DNA of 64,000 nucleotides from Candidatus Methanofrustulum fimipullorum (GTDB lineage Archaea; Halobacteriota; Methanosarcinia; Methanosarcinales; Methanosarcinaceae): NCBI GenBank assembly GCA_012518265.1, contig JAAYST010000052.1, positions 1 to 64,000 of the forward strand, read 5' to 3'. Shown piece by piece: positions 16,786 to 26,744 of this stretch (position 1 is its first letter; each line of letters starts with the position of its first letter). The notes under the pieces were generated by a model. It saw only the letters and a program-made list of their open reading frames with translations, ran no database searches and was not told where the DNA came from. The position numbers and the translations under genes were made by a program.

Positions 16786-17952
16786 ATCGGGTTTTACATA
16801 TATTCCGTTATTGTGAAAAATTCCTAATCTTAAATATGCCAATGGGCAGCCCGCTTCCGCAGAAACCGTATAATATTCGTAAGCTTTTTTTAAATCAATT
16901 TCGCCTAAATCGCCGAACTCGTAAATTTGTCCTAAAAAATAACCTGATGCGGGCTCACCGACATTTGATGCTACCTCGTAATATTTGACCGCCTTTTTTA
17001 AATCTTTTTCAAATATTATACCGTTTTCGTAAAACTGGCCTAAAACAGTATTGGCCAAGGGGTGCCCTTTCAAAGCCGCACTTTTAAACCAATAAACAGC
17101 TTCTTTTATACTTTTTGCAGGAGCAAGGGCATTAAAATAATATTCTCCAATTTTAAATTCGGCATTCGGATTATGTTTTAACGCCGCTTTTTTGTACCAA
17201 TAAAAAGCTTTGTTGGTCGATTTAACCAAACCCTTTCCTCTTTCATACAATTCTGCCAATTTCACTTGACAATTATCGTCTCCTTTGTTTGCACCTGAAA
17301 AGTACAATTCAATTGCTCTTTTTAAATAGGATTCTTTTACGCACATGTCTTCTTTCATGTAAATATTTCCCAATTCATACATGGCAGGCGTGTATTGTGC
17401 ATTTGCGGACATTTCTAAATATTGAACAAACTTTTCGTAATTTTTTTGTACACCGAATCCGGAATCGTAACATAAGGAAATCGCAAAAAGTGCTTTCGGG
17501 TTTCCTTGCTCAGCCGCTTTTTTGTACCAATAAAAAGCTTTCTTATAATTTTGTTCCACACCGGTTGAGTAAAAAAACTTGTTTGCAAGAGTATATTGAG
17601 CATCTGGATTTCCTGCAATTGCCGCTCTTTTTGCCCATTTAAACGAAGTTTTTAAATCGGTCGGAAGAATTATTCCGTATTCATAAAAATTGCTTAAAAA
17701 TAATTGCGATTCGTCGTCTCCGCCGTACGCGGCCATAAAAAGCCAATAAAGAGCCAATTTATAGTTGTGCGGCATTCCTGTTCCGTACAAATAACATTTT
17801 GCAATCGCTGATTGTGCATCGACATCACCCGATTCAGCCGCACGGCAAAACCAATAGGCCGATTTGTCTTCATAACTGTATTGTTCTTCCGAGTTGTATA
17901 AAACGGCAACTAAATACTGAGCTTCGGAATTTCCGAGATTTGCGTCAGCCAT
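16783..17952 (-). CDS. Sel1-like repeat protein, N-terminal section (ends at TAG)
   Basis: 389 residues from ATG 17952, composed of about ten SLR repeats (for example KAFYWYKKAAEQGNPKALFAISLCYDSG in parts). SLR proteins form alpha-solenoid scaffolds for protein-protein contacts. ATG 17952 (MADANLG) is preferred over the track-length frame from a TTG at 18066, because that start would overlap the cyclo-ligase gene by 77 bases and the extra residues are not repeat-like. Read through the TAG, the product would be 728 residues. No signal peptide or membrane segment is seen, so it is probably cytoplasmic. Confidence 0.85.
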   Translation of the reverse strand: MADANLGNSEAQYLVAVLYNSEEQYSYEDKSAYWFCRAAESGDVDAQSAIAKCYLYGTGMPHNYKLALYWLFMAAYGGDDESQLFLSNFYEYGIILPTDLKTSFKWAKRAAIAGNPDAQYTLANKFFYSTGVEQNYKKAFYWYKKAAEQGNPKALFAISLCYDSGFGVQKNYEKFVQYLEMSANAQYTPAMYELGNIYMKEDMCVKESYLKRAIELYFSGANKGDDNCQVKLAELYERGKGLVKSTNKAFYWYKKAALKHNPNAEFKIGEYYFNALAPAKSIKEAVYWFKSAALKGHPLANTVLGQFYENGIIFEKDLKKAVKYYEVASNVGEPASGYFLGQIYEFGDLGEIDLKKAYEYYTVSAEAGCPLAYLRLGIFHNNGIYVKPD

Positions 17953-17989
17953 TACTCCGAAAAAAATATTTTTATATATTATAGGAGTG

Positions 17990-18598
17990 TCATCGTATGT
18001 CAATAGAGTCACCCGCGATTGTTTTTTCGGTTTTGTCGGGAAAAATCCATCTATTTTCCGTAACAATACTGTCCATTTTTACATCAAAAGGATCAAAGTC
18101 AATCGTTTCCGTTATTTGAATGTCGAAACACACTCCGAGCAAATGCAAATGCTTTCTGTTTTTAAGATATCTGTCATAGTAGCCCGCACCGTATCCGACT
18201 CTGTTTCCGTATAAATCGTATGCGGCACCTGGAATTATAAAAAGAGTTTTTTCATCGGGTTCAATTCTCTGTTTTCTTATAGGCTCGAGCAACCCGTATT
18301 TTTCTTCTCTTAAGTTATCAAGGTCCGATTTTTTTATTTCGGAAAAATACATTTTACCTCGTTTATCGACAGTAATCGGAATCGCAACAGTTTTACCCAA
18401 ATCAAGCGCCAGATTTATTATTTGAAGAGATTCCACTTCACTTCTTATATTTATATAGCAAAAAACGGATTCCGATTTTTTAAAAATATCGGAATTATAT
18501 ATTTTATTTTGAATTAATGCGCTTTTACTTTTGATTTCTTCAGGAAGAAGACTGTCTCTTTCCGATAATTTTTTAATTCGAATTTGAGCTTTTTCCAT
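17990..18598 (-). CDS. 5-formyltetrahydrofolate cyclo-ligase family protein
   Basis: ATP-dependent enzyme converting 5-formyl to 5,10-methenyl pterin derivatives, or an archaeal relative acting on methanopterin precursors. Motifs: YINIRSEVES near residue 55, the ATP/Mg loop LFIIPGAAYDLYGNRVGYGAGYYDRYL around 130-155 (quoted in parts: PGAAYDLYGNRVGYG, then GYYDRYL). About 203 residues, family-typical. ATG 18598 is chosen as it begins the family core (MEKAQIRIKKL). The Sel1-repeat gene starts about 37 bases after its stop. Confidence 0.88.
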   Translation of the reverse strand: MEKAQIRIKKLSERDSLLPEEIKSKSALIQNKIYNSDIFKKSESVFCYINIRSEVESLQIINLALDLGKTVAIPITVDKRGKMYFSEIKKSDLDNLREEKYGLLEPIRKQRIEPDEKTLFIIPGAAYDLYGNRVGYGAGYYDRYLKNRKHLHLLGVCFDIQITETIDFDPFDVKMDSIVTENRWIFPDKTEKTIAGDSIDIR

Positions 18599-18641
18599 TA
18601 AAATCACGCGCAATTATGCATAAATCAAAAAAAATAAATCA

Positions 18642-18724
18642 TGCGGAAGGTGGGATTTGAACCCACGAACGTCTACACGACCGGGCCCTGAACCCGGCGC
18701 CTTTGACCGCTTGGCAACCTCCGC
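18642..18724 (-). tRNA. tRNA-Leu (anticodon CAG)
   Basis: Class II tRNA of 83 nt without encoded CCA. Acceptor GCGGAGG pairs with CTTCCGC (one G-T wobble). The anticodon stem CCGGG/CCCGG encloses TTCAGGG, giving anticodon CAG. A long variable arm (TCGTGTAGACG region) and TGGGTTCAAATCCCA T-arm are present. Discriminator base is A, as required for leucine. Confidence 0.95.
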
Positions 18725-18816
18725 ATTTAATTATAAACATTTTTTATTAAATATGGAAAGGTTTGTCAAGCGCTTTAATGTTTCTGTTAATATTAAAACT
18801 TAACTAAAAATAATTA

Positions 18817-20784
18817 TCAAAATTCGGCGATTTTCACATAAATCAGATTTCCGTCTCTTGCGGCACGCATAATTTGAATTGCTTCTTCCGATTCCGCTCT
18901 TAATTTTATTTCACCCGTTCGGCTCATATTGCCTGAAAATATGAATTCGGAATCGATAAACACATCAACTTCTTCTCCCGCCATTTCCCTAACTTTCAAA
19001 ACTACATGTTTTCTTGTTTTTTCAATTATCGGAATTACATATGCTTCTTTTATATTGTTTTGTATTTCATTTTCTTCGTCAAAATCGTCATACGAGGGAG
19101 GGTAATCCGACCTTTTGGAAACTCTTCTAACCTTTCTTTTTGAAGGATTATATTCCGCTAAATCCCTAACATCTATATGAATTCCGAGACTTCTTTCTAT
19201 CAGATTTATTGTAGCTCCGCCTCTTCCGATTATCTTTCTTTTGTCGGATGGTCGTACATATACTACCGCATTTTTATCTGACAAAACTTCTATTTGAGCC
19301 GGCCCTCTTACATAATCTCTTATTACATCTTCTATATCTTCTTCAGAAACGGTCGGATAAGATCCGAAAGAGTCGTCAAATTTTTCGGGGTTTATCGGCA
19401 TTACGACTACCTGTTCTCCGAAAGTATACATTTCGTATTCAACTTGTTTTGTTGTAAAATCTGAAATCGTAACAACAGGTCTTGCCAAATCTTCTTCAAC
19501 CATTCCGTACGGAACTTTTACTTTGAATTCAAGGTCATAAACCTTTTTTATTTGTCCTTTTTCAACAAATATAACAGTGTCTACAACTTGCGGAATTACT
19601 CCAAGCTCAATTCTCCCGATAAGTCTTTGAACGGCATCTATTGCGCGTGTAGCGTGAACGACTCCGATCATTCCGACACCGGCAAGTCTCATGTCGGCAA
19701 ATACGCTGAAATCGCTCGTTTTTCTCACTTCGTCATATACTGTATAGTCGGGTCTTACGAGCAACAAAAGTTCCGCCGTGTTTTCCATTTTTCCCATAAG
19801 TGCTCCGTATTGGGTAATTTCGGGCGGAACTTGTAAATCTCGAGGCGACTCCATCGTCTTTACCACTTTATTCTTTTCAGACAAAAACTTTGCAATTGCA
19901 GCGGCAAGGGTTGATTTTCCGGCACCGGGCGCACCTGCCAGTAAAACTCCTCTTTGCTGCACAATTCTTTCTGTCAATTCTTTTCCGGCGTTGTATTTCT
20001 CAAAATCGACATCGGCTATCGGGCGTGCTATTGTAATTTCAAAATCGTCAGTAAACGGCGGATCGTTCATTAAAATTCTCATATTTTGCACTTGGAGTAC
20101 CGTGGCCCCACCTTTTTCTATTTCTATAAAAGAATCGCTGTCGAATTTTACAAACTCCAATAACTCTTCCTTCATCGTTTTCATTTCTTGAGAATTTAAA
20201 GGCTCATCTCTTATCGCAACATAACGCACTTCTCCGACCGAGCCTCTTTTTGCCATCGGTTTTGTATTATTTTTCAAATGGACCGACATTGTAAATTCGT
20301 CAAAAAAGCGGCTTACCTGCAAATCTTCCACATTTGTTATTTTTCTTTGTTTGGATACGTAATCTACAACAAGACCTCGCGCTTTTCCAACATCAGCCTG
20401 CACCCTGTCGCAAGTTACAAATAAAGCGTCATATAAAATTGCCGTATTTCTTATCAATCGGTCTATTGCACCTTTTCCTGCATTTCTTATATCTTCGGAT
20501 GTCGGAATTCCTCCTTCAAAACTCAAATCGATTTTTCCTTCATCCCTCATTTTTTGAAGCCTTTCTATTTCCGAAAGCCCTTCTTTTCCGGTAATTTTAT
20601 TCGTATTATATCTGTGTTCAAGTTCGGCAAGTGCCGCTTCCGGAATAATCACTTTAATTCTATCTTCTTTTGAAGAGTACCTTTCAGATTCAATTCCTTC
20701 AACAACGACAGCTTCAATCAGAGCGCTCGTGTCCGGAACAATTACATTTTTCTCAAAATATTTTTTATCGGAATTCGAATTCAA
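18817..20784 (-). CDS. PIN domain-ATPase-KH domain protein (PINc/VapC-PilT fusion)
   Basis: Widely conserved archaeal protein of unknown exact role, probably RNA-directed. Three parts: an N-terminal PIN nuclease domain (NVIVPDTSALIEAVV, with acidic residues in FVTCDRVQADVGKARG) in residues 10-155; a PilT/VirB11-type ATPase with Walker A GAPGAGKST near 285, and TMESPRDLQVPP, then DEVRKTSDFSVFADMRLAGVG; and a KH domain near 515-530 (RKIIGRGGATINLIERSLG). 655 residues, normal length. It stands alone on the minus strand with a divergent promoter region of 268 bases upstream. Confidence 0.93.
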   Translation of the reverse strand: MNSNSDKKYFEKNVIVPDTSALIEAVVVEGIESERYSSKEDRIKVIIPEAALAELEHRYNTNKITGKEGLSEIERLQKMRDEGKIDLSFEGGIPTSEDIRNAGKGAIDRLIRNTAILYDALFVTCDRVQADVGKARGLVVDYVSKQRKITNVEDLQVSRFFDEFTMSVHLKNNTKPMAKRGSVGEVRYVAIRDEPLNSQEMKTMKEELLEFVKFDSDSFIEIEKGGATVLQVQNMRILMNDPPFTDDFEITIARPIADVDFEKYNAGKELTERIVQQRGVLLAGAPGAGKSTLAAAIAKFLSEKNKVVKTMESPRDLQVPPEITQYGALMGKMENTAELLLLVRPDYTVYDEVRKTSDFSVFADMRLAGVGMIGVVHATRAIDAVQRLIGRIELGVIPQVVDTVIFVEKGQIKKVYDLEFKVKVPYGMVEEDLARPVVTISDFTTKQVEYEMYTFGEQVVVMPINPEKFDDSFGSYPTVSEEDIEDVIRDYVRGPAQIEVLSDKNAVVYVRPSDKRKIIGRGGATINLIERSLGIHIDVRDLAEYNPSKRKVRRVSKRSDYPPSYDDFDEENEIQNNIKEAYVIPIIEKTRKHVVLKVREMAGEEVDVFIDSEFIFSGNMSRTGEIKLRAESEEAIQIMRAARDGNLIYVKIAEF

Positions 20785-21052
20785 TTTTTAACCTCTTTTA
20801 TTTAGTGCTAAACGTTTGATTTAATAAACAAATTTAAATAATAATATCTCATATATATAAATGAATTATAAATATTTTGACTTTATAACCTTTATGATTA
20901 TTGCAATTTATTGCAATTATTACATATATAATTGTTGCATAATTGCTTAATTTTAATTATTTCATATAATTTAATTATTTTTATATAATTTTAAATATAA
21001 TTTTGAGTATAATTTAAAATATTTTAAAAGAGGTAAAAAAGAGGTAACTTCC

Positions 21053-21736
21053 ATGAACGGAGATCTAAAAGGTGAAAATCTTCAAATCCAAAACATAAAC
21101 GAATCCGATGTTTACGGTCTGTTGAATCAGGCAAAGTCTTTGTGTTCTGATGGTAAGAAAAAAGAAGCTTCCGCAATTTTTAAAAAAGTTATTTCTAAAG
21201 AACCGGAAAATTCTAAAGGCTATTGGGGCGTTTATTTGTCCGAGTATCGAGACTATATAAGTATAGTTCCGGCTCAATACGCATACAAAAGATATGTAAA
21301 CGAGTGTCGTGATCCTTATGGAATGAAAGCCGTAGCATTTTCAGAACCGGACGATGCGGAAAAATACCGTGCTAAAATCAAAGAAATTGATTCCATGTTT
21401 GAAAATTTAATGGAAACCGATAGAGAAAACAGTATTGAAAAATCAAAAAGACAACATGCTTTAAGACTCCAAAGACAAAAAGATTCAAGATTCCTTTTAA
21501 TGATACAATATTTCGGCGTACTCCTTTTCACATTATTGGTATTACCGATTCTTATTTCAATAGTTGCAGTTTTTGCAATTATTCCTTTATTATTCCAACC
21601 GTTAATAGGAAACTTTGCAATATTAATTTCGATTGTTGTAATTGCATCTGTTATATTTGTAATTGTCTTAAGCTACCTTTTAGCAAAATTCATGGTTGAC
21701 AGAAAATTAGAATACCATGAAAAAAGAAGTAAATAA
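21053..21736 (+). CDS. Hypothetical membrane protein with TPR-like N-terminus
   Basis: 227 residues with no family I can name. Residues about 17-55 resemble one tetratricopeptide repeat (LLNQAKSLCSDGKKKEASAIFKKVISKEPENSKGYWG, partial quote: KKKEASAIFKKVISKEPENS). A charged helix follows at 100-140. Two membrane segments lie at about 150-172 (MIQYFGVLLFTLLVLPI) and 185-212 (FAILISIVVIASVIFVIVL). The end is basic (HEKRSK), so a cytoplasmic tail is likely. It is a monocistronic gene with its own terminator; preceded by GAGGTAAC. Confidence 0.75.
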   Translation: MNGDLKGENLQIQNINESDVYGLLNQAKSLCSDGKKKEASAIFKKVISKEPENSKGYWGVYLSEYRDYISIVPAQYAYKRYVNECRDPYGMKAVAFSEPDDAEKYRAKIKEIDSMFENLMETDRENSIEKSKRQHALRLQRQKDSRFLLMIQYFGVLLFTLLVLPILISIVAVFAIIPLLFQPLIGNFAILISIVVIASVIFVIVLSYLLAKFMVDRKLEYHEKRSK

Positions 21737-21751
21737 TATTTTTTAATATTT

Positions 21752-21787
21752 AAGTTAATGTCGAAATCGACATTAACTTCATTTTTT
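21752..21787 (+). terminator. Intrinsic-type terminator after the TPR-like membrane protein gene
   Basis: Arms AAGTTAATGTCGA (21752-21764) and TCGACATTAACTT (21767-21779) are perfectly complementary around AA, followed by a T run. It lies 16 bases after the stop codon and about 50 bases from the convergent DHH gene, so it may serve both. Confidence 0.65.
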
Positions 21788-21835
21788 TGTTAACTTCATT
21801 TTTTTTATTATTTTATAAATTTCATTATTTTAATT

Positions 21836-23323
21836 TTATTCAGTTCCTTCTCTGACGCCGATTGCGTTTAAAAATCTTTTTGTAACCGACTCTTCAATCA
21901 ATTTTAAAAGCGTTCCTTTGTCTTTTGCATCGCTGAAGAGTCCAAGCGGAATTTTTGCGCCGGCCGAATTTGAATGCCCTCCTGCATTTTCTCCGAAAGC
22001 TTGGCGCATAACGTCTCCTAACTGTACTCTTATGTCATCGTTTCTGGCAGATACGGATATTGAATCTCCTACGACACCGTAAATTACGGTTACCGAAATA
22101 CCTTCCATTTTTAATAAATAATCGGCTGCCTGCGGCAGCGTGTCTCTGTCTCTTATAAATCCTACATTTGAAAGAAGAATCGATCCTACAACTTGTCTGT
22201 TTTGTATCGCTTCACTTAATATTTCCAAGGTTTCAACTGAAAGAGTGGAAGTTTCTACCTGTGTCAGCAAATCGTGATCAGACAGCGGATGCAAGTATGA
22301 TGCGGCGGAAAAGTCTTCAGAAGTAGTATTTCGCCTGAAATCGTTAGTGTCCGTTCTGATTCCGTACAAAAGTGCGGCAGCCAATTCTTTTGAAATCGGA
22401 ACATCGAATTGTTGCAAATACCTCGTCATAATAGTTGCGGTCGAACCTACATTTGTTCTTATATCTACAAATTCAGCATGAATTTCATCTTCTCCCTTTT
22501 CGTGATGATCGATTACAATTGCAATATTTGAATCAACCGGTACGCTGTTATTTACTTGAGGTCTCGAACAGTCGACCATTGCAAGTTTATCATATTTTTT
22601 ATAATCTTCGGAGCCGTTTATTTTATTCAGTTTCAATCCCAAGAGATTCACAAAAGCTTTATTTTCGTGATGCCCGATTTTTCCGTCATATAATATTTCT
22701 CCTTCAATATTGAATTTTTTTGCAATTTCTTTTAACGCAAAACCGCTTGAAATAGCATCGGGATCCGGGTTGTCATGAACTACGATTCCAAGTTTTATAT
22801 TTCTGTTTTCTTCAAGAAAAACGGCTAATCTGTTTCCTGCATATTTCGATTCCGACTTTTCCATGAAGTCCGCAATAGTATTCGAAATAATTTTGGGCAA
22901 TATGAATGCATAATTCGCACCTGCAAGGTACATATCGTCTTTTCTCAATCCGTCTTGTGCCCGGCTCAAAATCAAAACGTCTTTATTAAAACTTCGTATC
23001 GCTTCAATTATATTTATATTTTTTTCATCGTCTGATGTCAAAACGGCAATATTTATTGTGTTTCTCAAATCGAATATGTCGTAAAAATCGGCATTTGAAG
23101 GGTCTCCGGCAAAAGCATTAAAACCTGCTTGCCTAAGCGTATCAACACGGACCGGGTCGGAATCCGCAATAGATACCTGCTTATTGTTTTTATCCAAAAG
23201 CTTGGCTACAGAAAAACCTACAACGCCGCCTCCAACAATTAAATAATCAGGCTTAATCTTTTTTACCGTATCAGAACCGGAAGCCTGTTGTTTTTTATTC
23301 GGTTCCGCATTTATTGTAGACAT
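21836..23323 (-). CDS. DHH-family phosphoesterase with N-terminal NAD-binding (TrkA-N) domain
   Basis: About 495 residues. Residues 23-150 form a Rossmann domain like the RCK/TrkA N-domain (YLIVGGGVVGFSVAKLL). Residues 180-340 form the DHH domain with metal motifs VHDNPDPDAISSG, MVDCSRPQ and VIDHHEKG. The C-terminal DHHA1 part contains GGHSNSAGAKIPLG. Relatives hydrolyse cyclic dinucleotides, oligoribonucleotides or pyrophosphate; the substrate here cannot be told. The domain order is typical of archaeal members. ATG 23323 follows GTGAT. Confidence 0.9.
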   Translation of the reverse strand: MSTINAEPNKKQQASGSDTVKKIKPDYLIVGGGVVGFSVAKLLDKNNKQVSIADSDPVRVDTLRQAGFNAFAGDPSNADFYDIFDLRNTINIAVLTSDDEKNINIIEAIRSFNKDVLILSRAQDGLRKDDMYLAGANYAFILPKIISNTIADFMEKSESKYAGNRLAVFLEENRNIKLGIVVHDNPDPDAISSGFALKEIAKKFNIEGEILYDGKIGHHENKAFVNLLGLKLNKINGSEDYKKYDKLAMVDCSRPQVNNSVPVDSNIAIVIDHHEKGEDEIHAEFVDIRTNVGSTATIMTRYLQQFDVPISKELAAALLYGIRTDTNDFRRNTTSEDFSAASYLHPLSDHDLLTQVETSTLSVETLEILSEAIQNRQVVGSILLSNVGFIRDRDTLPQAADYLLKMEGISVTVIYGVVGDSISVSARNDDIRVQLGDVMRQAFGENAGGHSNSAGAKIPLGLFSDAKDKGTLLKLIEESVTKRFLNAIGVREGTE

Positions 23324-23624
23324 TAAAATCACTTTTTAAATTTAATTTTACAAATTAACAGAATACTTGATATTAACAGAATTTAACAGAATAATAGATA
23401 TATTTAAAAGGTTATTATGATTTATTCTATGTTTATTTATTATTTCAAGTTATCATTTATATTATTATTTATATTATTATAGTCAAGTTATCATTTTAAA
23501 TATTATTATAGTCAATTTGTCAGTTAAATATATAGCAAATGTTGTTATAGCCAAGTATTAGTCACTTCTGAAATATAAACTATATTACATAAAGCAGTTT
23601 TTTTTAAAAACAGGGCAGTATTTT
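23324..23624. promoter_or_regulatory. Divergent intergenic region with direct repeats
   Basis: About 300 A/T-rich bases between diverging genes. It holds imperfect direct repeats of TTATTATAGTCAAGTTATCATT around 23450-23500, then a weaker copy at 23510-23530 and another TTGTTATAGCCAAGTAT at 23542. Promoters for the DHH gene and the reductase gene must both lie here; the repeats could be operator sites. Confidence 0.4.
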
Positions 23625-24884
23625 ATGCATACGGAAAAAAACAGTATTTTTTTTGATGAAACGAAAACTTACGATCTCATCGTCGTAGGCGCGGGGCCGA
23701 CAGGTTCAATGGCGGCAAAATATGCGTTAAAAAACGGCGTCAAAAATGTTTTGATTATCGAAGAGCATTCGAGCATCGGCTCTCCGGTTCAATGTGCAGG
23801 AATTATAAGTACTTCCGCATATGAAGAGTCGGAAATCGGATATGGGGCCGATTCGGATTTGTGTATTCTTGAAAAATTTAAAGGGGCGTTTGTTTATTCT
23901 CCTTCAGGAAATATATTAAGCTTTGAAGGAAAAGAGACAATGGCTTATTCAATTTCCAGAAAAATATTTGACCGAAAAATAGCGGAAAGTGCGGCAAGCT
24001 TAGGTGCAAAATTCAAATTAAAAACAAAATGTCTCGGTGTTGAAAGGAAAAACGGTTTGATGGAAATAAAAGTAAACGAAGCAGGAACTTTAAAGACGTT
24101 TTACTCTAAAATCGTGATTGCAGCAGACGGTTTTAAAAGTGCGGTTGCAAAATCGTATGGACTTTCCGTTTCCTCAAAACTGCTTTCCGGATATCAAATC
24201 GAATTGTCCGGTATGAAAAACGTTCCCGGATACGTCCAAATATTTATCGGATCGGTTGCCCCCGGCTTTTTTGGTTGGAGTGTTCCGATTTCCCCTACAC
24301 AATCTCGTGTCGGTCTTGCATTTGATACTGATTCCGAAAATTACGTAAGTTGGAAAAACGCATCTGGATATATGGAAGAACTCGTTAAAAAAGTATCGGG
24401 AAACGAAGACATAAATCTTTCTCAAATGTCAATAAATTTCGGTGTCATTCCTTTAGGCTATATGAAAAAGACGTACGGCTCGGGCTTTATGGTAGTAGGG
24501 GATGCGGCCGGTCATTGTAAACCGTTTTCCGGCGGAGGAATTAAACTTGGACTTCAAGCAGCCAAAATCGCAGGAAAAGTTGCGGCACAAGCAATTTCCG
24601 AAAATAATTTTTCTGAAAGCTTTATGGAAAAATACGAAAAAGAATGGAAATCGGAATTCGGAAAAGAAATTGATATCGGAATGCGTATTCATAATATAAG
24701 AAACGGATTGAGCGATGATGATTTGGATTCCTTTATAGAAATACTCTACAAACCCGAAATATGCGAAATGATTTCAAATTACGGTGATATTGACAAACCT
24801 TCAATTTTATTTAAAAAATTCTTGTTGTCGAAACATTCCTATAAAATGTTAAAATTAATTCCGTTGCGCCGTTTATTAAGCTGA
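23625..24884 (+). CDS. Geranylgeranyl reductase family FAD-dependent protein (archaeal lipid saturation)
   Basis: Flavoprotein that likely reduces the double bonds of archaeol precursors. Motifs: dinucleotide fold DLIVVGAGPTGSMAAKYALK near residue 18 (20 residues), substrate-site sequence SPVQCAGIIS near 53, and the second FAD motif GFMVVGDAAGHCKPFSGGGI near 290. The 419 residues match the digeranylgeranylglycerophospholipid reductase family. Other members reduce menaquinone or methanophenazine side chains, so the exact substrate is open. Monocistronic; convergent with DNA ligase with a gap of 41 bases. Confidence 0.9.
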   Translation: MHTEKNSIFFDETKTYDLIVVGAGPTGSMAAKYALKNGVKNVLIIEEHSSIGSPVQCAGIISTSAYEESEIGYGADSDLCILEKFKGAFVYSPSGNILSFEGKETMAYSISRKIFDRKIAESAASLGAKFKLKTKCLGVERKNGLMEIKVNEAGTLKTFYSKIVIAADGFKSAVAKSYGLSVSSKLLSGYQIELSGMKNVPGYVQIFIGSVAPGFFGWSVPISPTQSRVGLAFDTDSENYVSWKNASGYMEELVKKVSGNEDINLSQMSINFGVIPLGYMKKTYGSGFMVVGDAAGHCKPFSGGGIKLGLQAAKIAGKVAAQAISENNFSESFMEKYEKEWKSEFGKEIDIGMRIHNIRNGLSDDDLDSFIEILYKPEICEMISNYGDIDKPSILFKKFLLSKHSYKMLKLIPLRRLLS

Positions 24885-24925
24885 CCTAAGCCGGTGTAAG
24901 CCGACTTGCGACGACTTTTATAAAA

Positions 24926-26620
24926 TTAAATATTTCTTTGTGATTCGTACATCATTTCTATTTTATCAATATCGTCGATATCTTCCGGTAATTTATCGTC
25001 TCTTACTTGCACAAGTCTTGGAAATCTGAGTGAGTATCCCGCTTTTGTATTCGGGCTTTTTTGTATTTCTTCAAATGCAACTTCAAATACTATTTCAGGT
25101 TTAATTTCTATTTCAGTTCCTTCCGTTTTTATAATTTTTTCGGATATCTTTTCCGTAAGTTCGTCAAGAAGTTCGTCGCTTAAACCTGTTCCGACTTTAC
25201 TTATTTCACAAAGTTTATTTTCCCTGTCAAGACACGATAAATTAAACGAACCGATTTTGTTTGCCCGCCTTCCGACTCCCCATTCTCCGCCGGTTACTAC
25301 GAGATCCAAGGTGTCCATTAACGGTTTTTTCTTGAGCCAATTTTTTCCTCTCTTTCCCGGCGAATAATATGAATCCGGATTTTTAAGCATGATTCCTTCG
25401 TGACCCGATTTTAGTGCTTCTTCATAAATTTTATAGACCTCGTCTGCGGAATCCGTAATCAAAAATTCGTCAACGTTTAAATTCAAACAGTTAGAAACAA
25501 CGTCTGCCAATAGTTTTCTTCTTTCTCTGTACGGTGTATTTATCAAACTTTCCCCGTTTAAATACACAATATCAAAAACATTTACTTTTATCGGAATTGC
25601 TTCAACTGCTTCTTCTATATTATATTTTCTTCTGAATCGCTTCATTATATCCTGAAACGTTCCCGCTTTTCCTTCTGAATCAATTGCTACCGCTTCTCCG
25701 TCAAGAATTACGGATTCGGCACTGACCGAGTTTTGAACAGCTTCGACCACGTCGGGCATTGAATTCGTTATATTTTCAAGTTTTCGTGAATAAAGTGATA
25801 CATCGTTTCCGTTTTTGTGTATTTGGATTCGAGCTCCGTCAAATTTCCATTCAATCGCAGTACTTTTCATTTCTGCAATCGCATTTTCAACAGACGGCGT
25901 TACTTGAGCCAACATCATTTTTATCGGCCTTCCGATTTCGATGTCTTCTTTTTTAACAGCTTCTTCACCGCCCGTTTTAGCAACGCGCGCAATTTCTCCC
26001 AAATCGTTTACAACCATGTATGCGTTGTCTACATCTGCCGGGTCTATATCAAAGCTTTTTGAAATCGCATCTCTAATTATAGCTTCTCCAACACCGATTC
26101 TCATTTCCTGAAGTGCAATTCTTACAATATATTTTACTTCACCCGGGGTTGCTTTTGAAAACAAGGATTCGAGTATTCTTATCTTTTTAAGCCGTGCATC
26201 TTTTCCCGAAACATTTGCAATATCTGTCATTTTACTGTAAACGTCTCGAATTGTAAGTTTATCGGCTTTTGTTTCATCTTCCGTGAAAAATGAAAATGTC
26301 GATTGCATCTTTTTTTGTTTATTTAAAATTTCAAATGCGGCATTTCCTATATCTCCGATTTCCCTTATAGCATCTTTTATTGAATTTACGGAACAACCTG
26401 ATGTTTTTGAAATCGCTTCATAAAGAATACTGGGTCCGAGCCCCAATTCTTTTTCTCTCCAAGCAGGAAACAGGTCGCCTATCATCATGTAACAGGAAAC
26501 GTCTATTTCGTCATCATCAATTATTTCAAAGAAATCCGCAACAATATCCGTAATCTCAAGAGACGATGAAGTTTCTTCAATTTTGTTACACGTATCTACA
26601 AAAACACTAAAAAGAGTCAT
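24926..26620 (-). CDS. lig: ATP-dependent DNA ligase
   Basis: Replicative ligase of 564 residues. The nucleotidyl-lysine motif is EWKFDGARIQIHK with K259. Further motifs are SVILDGEAVAID (III), EGIMLKNPDSYYSPGKRG (IIIa/IV region) and WLKKKPLMDTLDLV (V). The N-terminal 230 residues form the DNA-binding domain. Its end is typical (SLRFPRLVQVRDDK). No signs of change. Upstream of the gene is a 1-kb intergenic repeat block. Confidence 0.97.
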   Translation of the reverse strand: MTLFSVFVDTCNKIEETSSSLEITDIVADFFEIIDDDEIDVSCYMMIGDLFPAWREKELGLGPSILYEAISKTSGCSVNSIKDAIREIGDIGNAAFEILNKQKKMQSTFSFFTEDETKADKLTIRDVYSKMTDIANVSGKDARLKKIRILESLFSKATPGEVKYIVRIALQEMRIGVGEAIIRDAISKSFDIDPADVDNAYMVVNDLGEIARVAKTGGEEAVKKEDIEIGRPIKMMLAQVTPSVENAIAEMKSTAIEWKFDGARIQIHKNGNDVSLYSRKLENITNSMPDVVEAVQNSVSAESVILDGEAVAIDSEGKAGTFQDIMKRFRRKYNIEEAVEAIPIKVNVFDIVYLNGESLINTPYRERRKLLADVVSNCLNLNVDEFLITDSADEVYKIYEEALKSGHEGIMLKNPDSYYSPGKRGKNWLKKKPLMDTLDLVVTGGEWGVGRRANKIGSFNLSCLDRENKLCEISKVGTGLSDELLDELTEKISEKIIKTEGTEIEIKPEIVFEVAFEEIQKSPNTKAGYSLRFPRLVQVRDDKLPEDIDDIDKIEMMYESQRNI

Positions 26621-26744
26621 TCGGTATTAATCCTTGTTATAATTTTTATATATTTCATATATTTTTAATTTTATCCATTTTGACTATATGTGATTATAGT
26701 TTATTGTTATATATCGTTTTTATATTTTTTTGTTTCTACGTTTT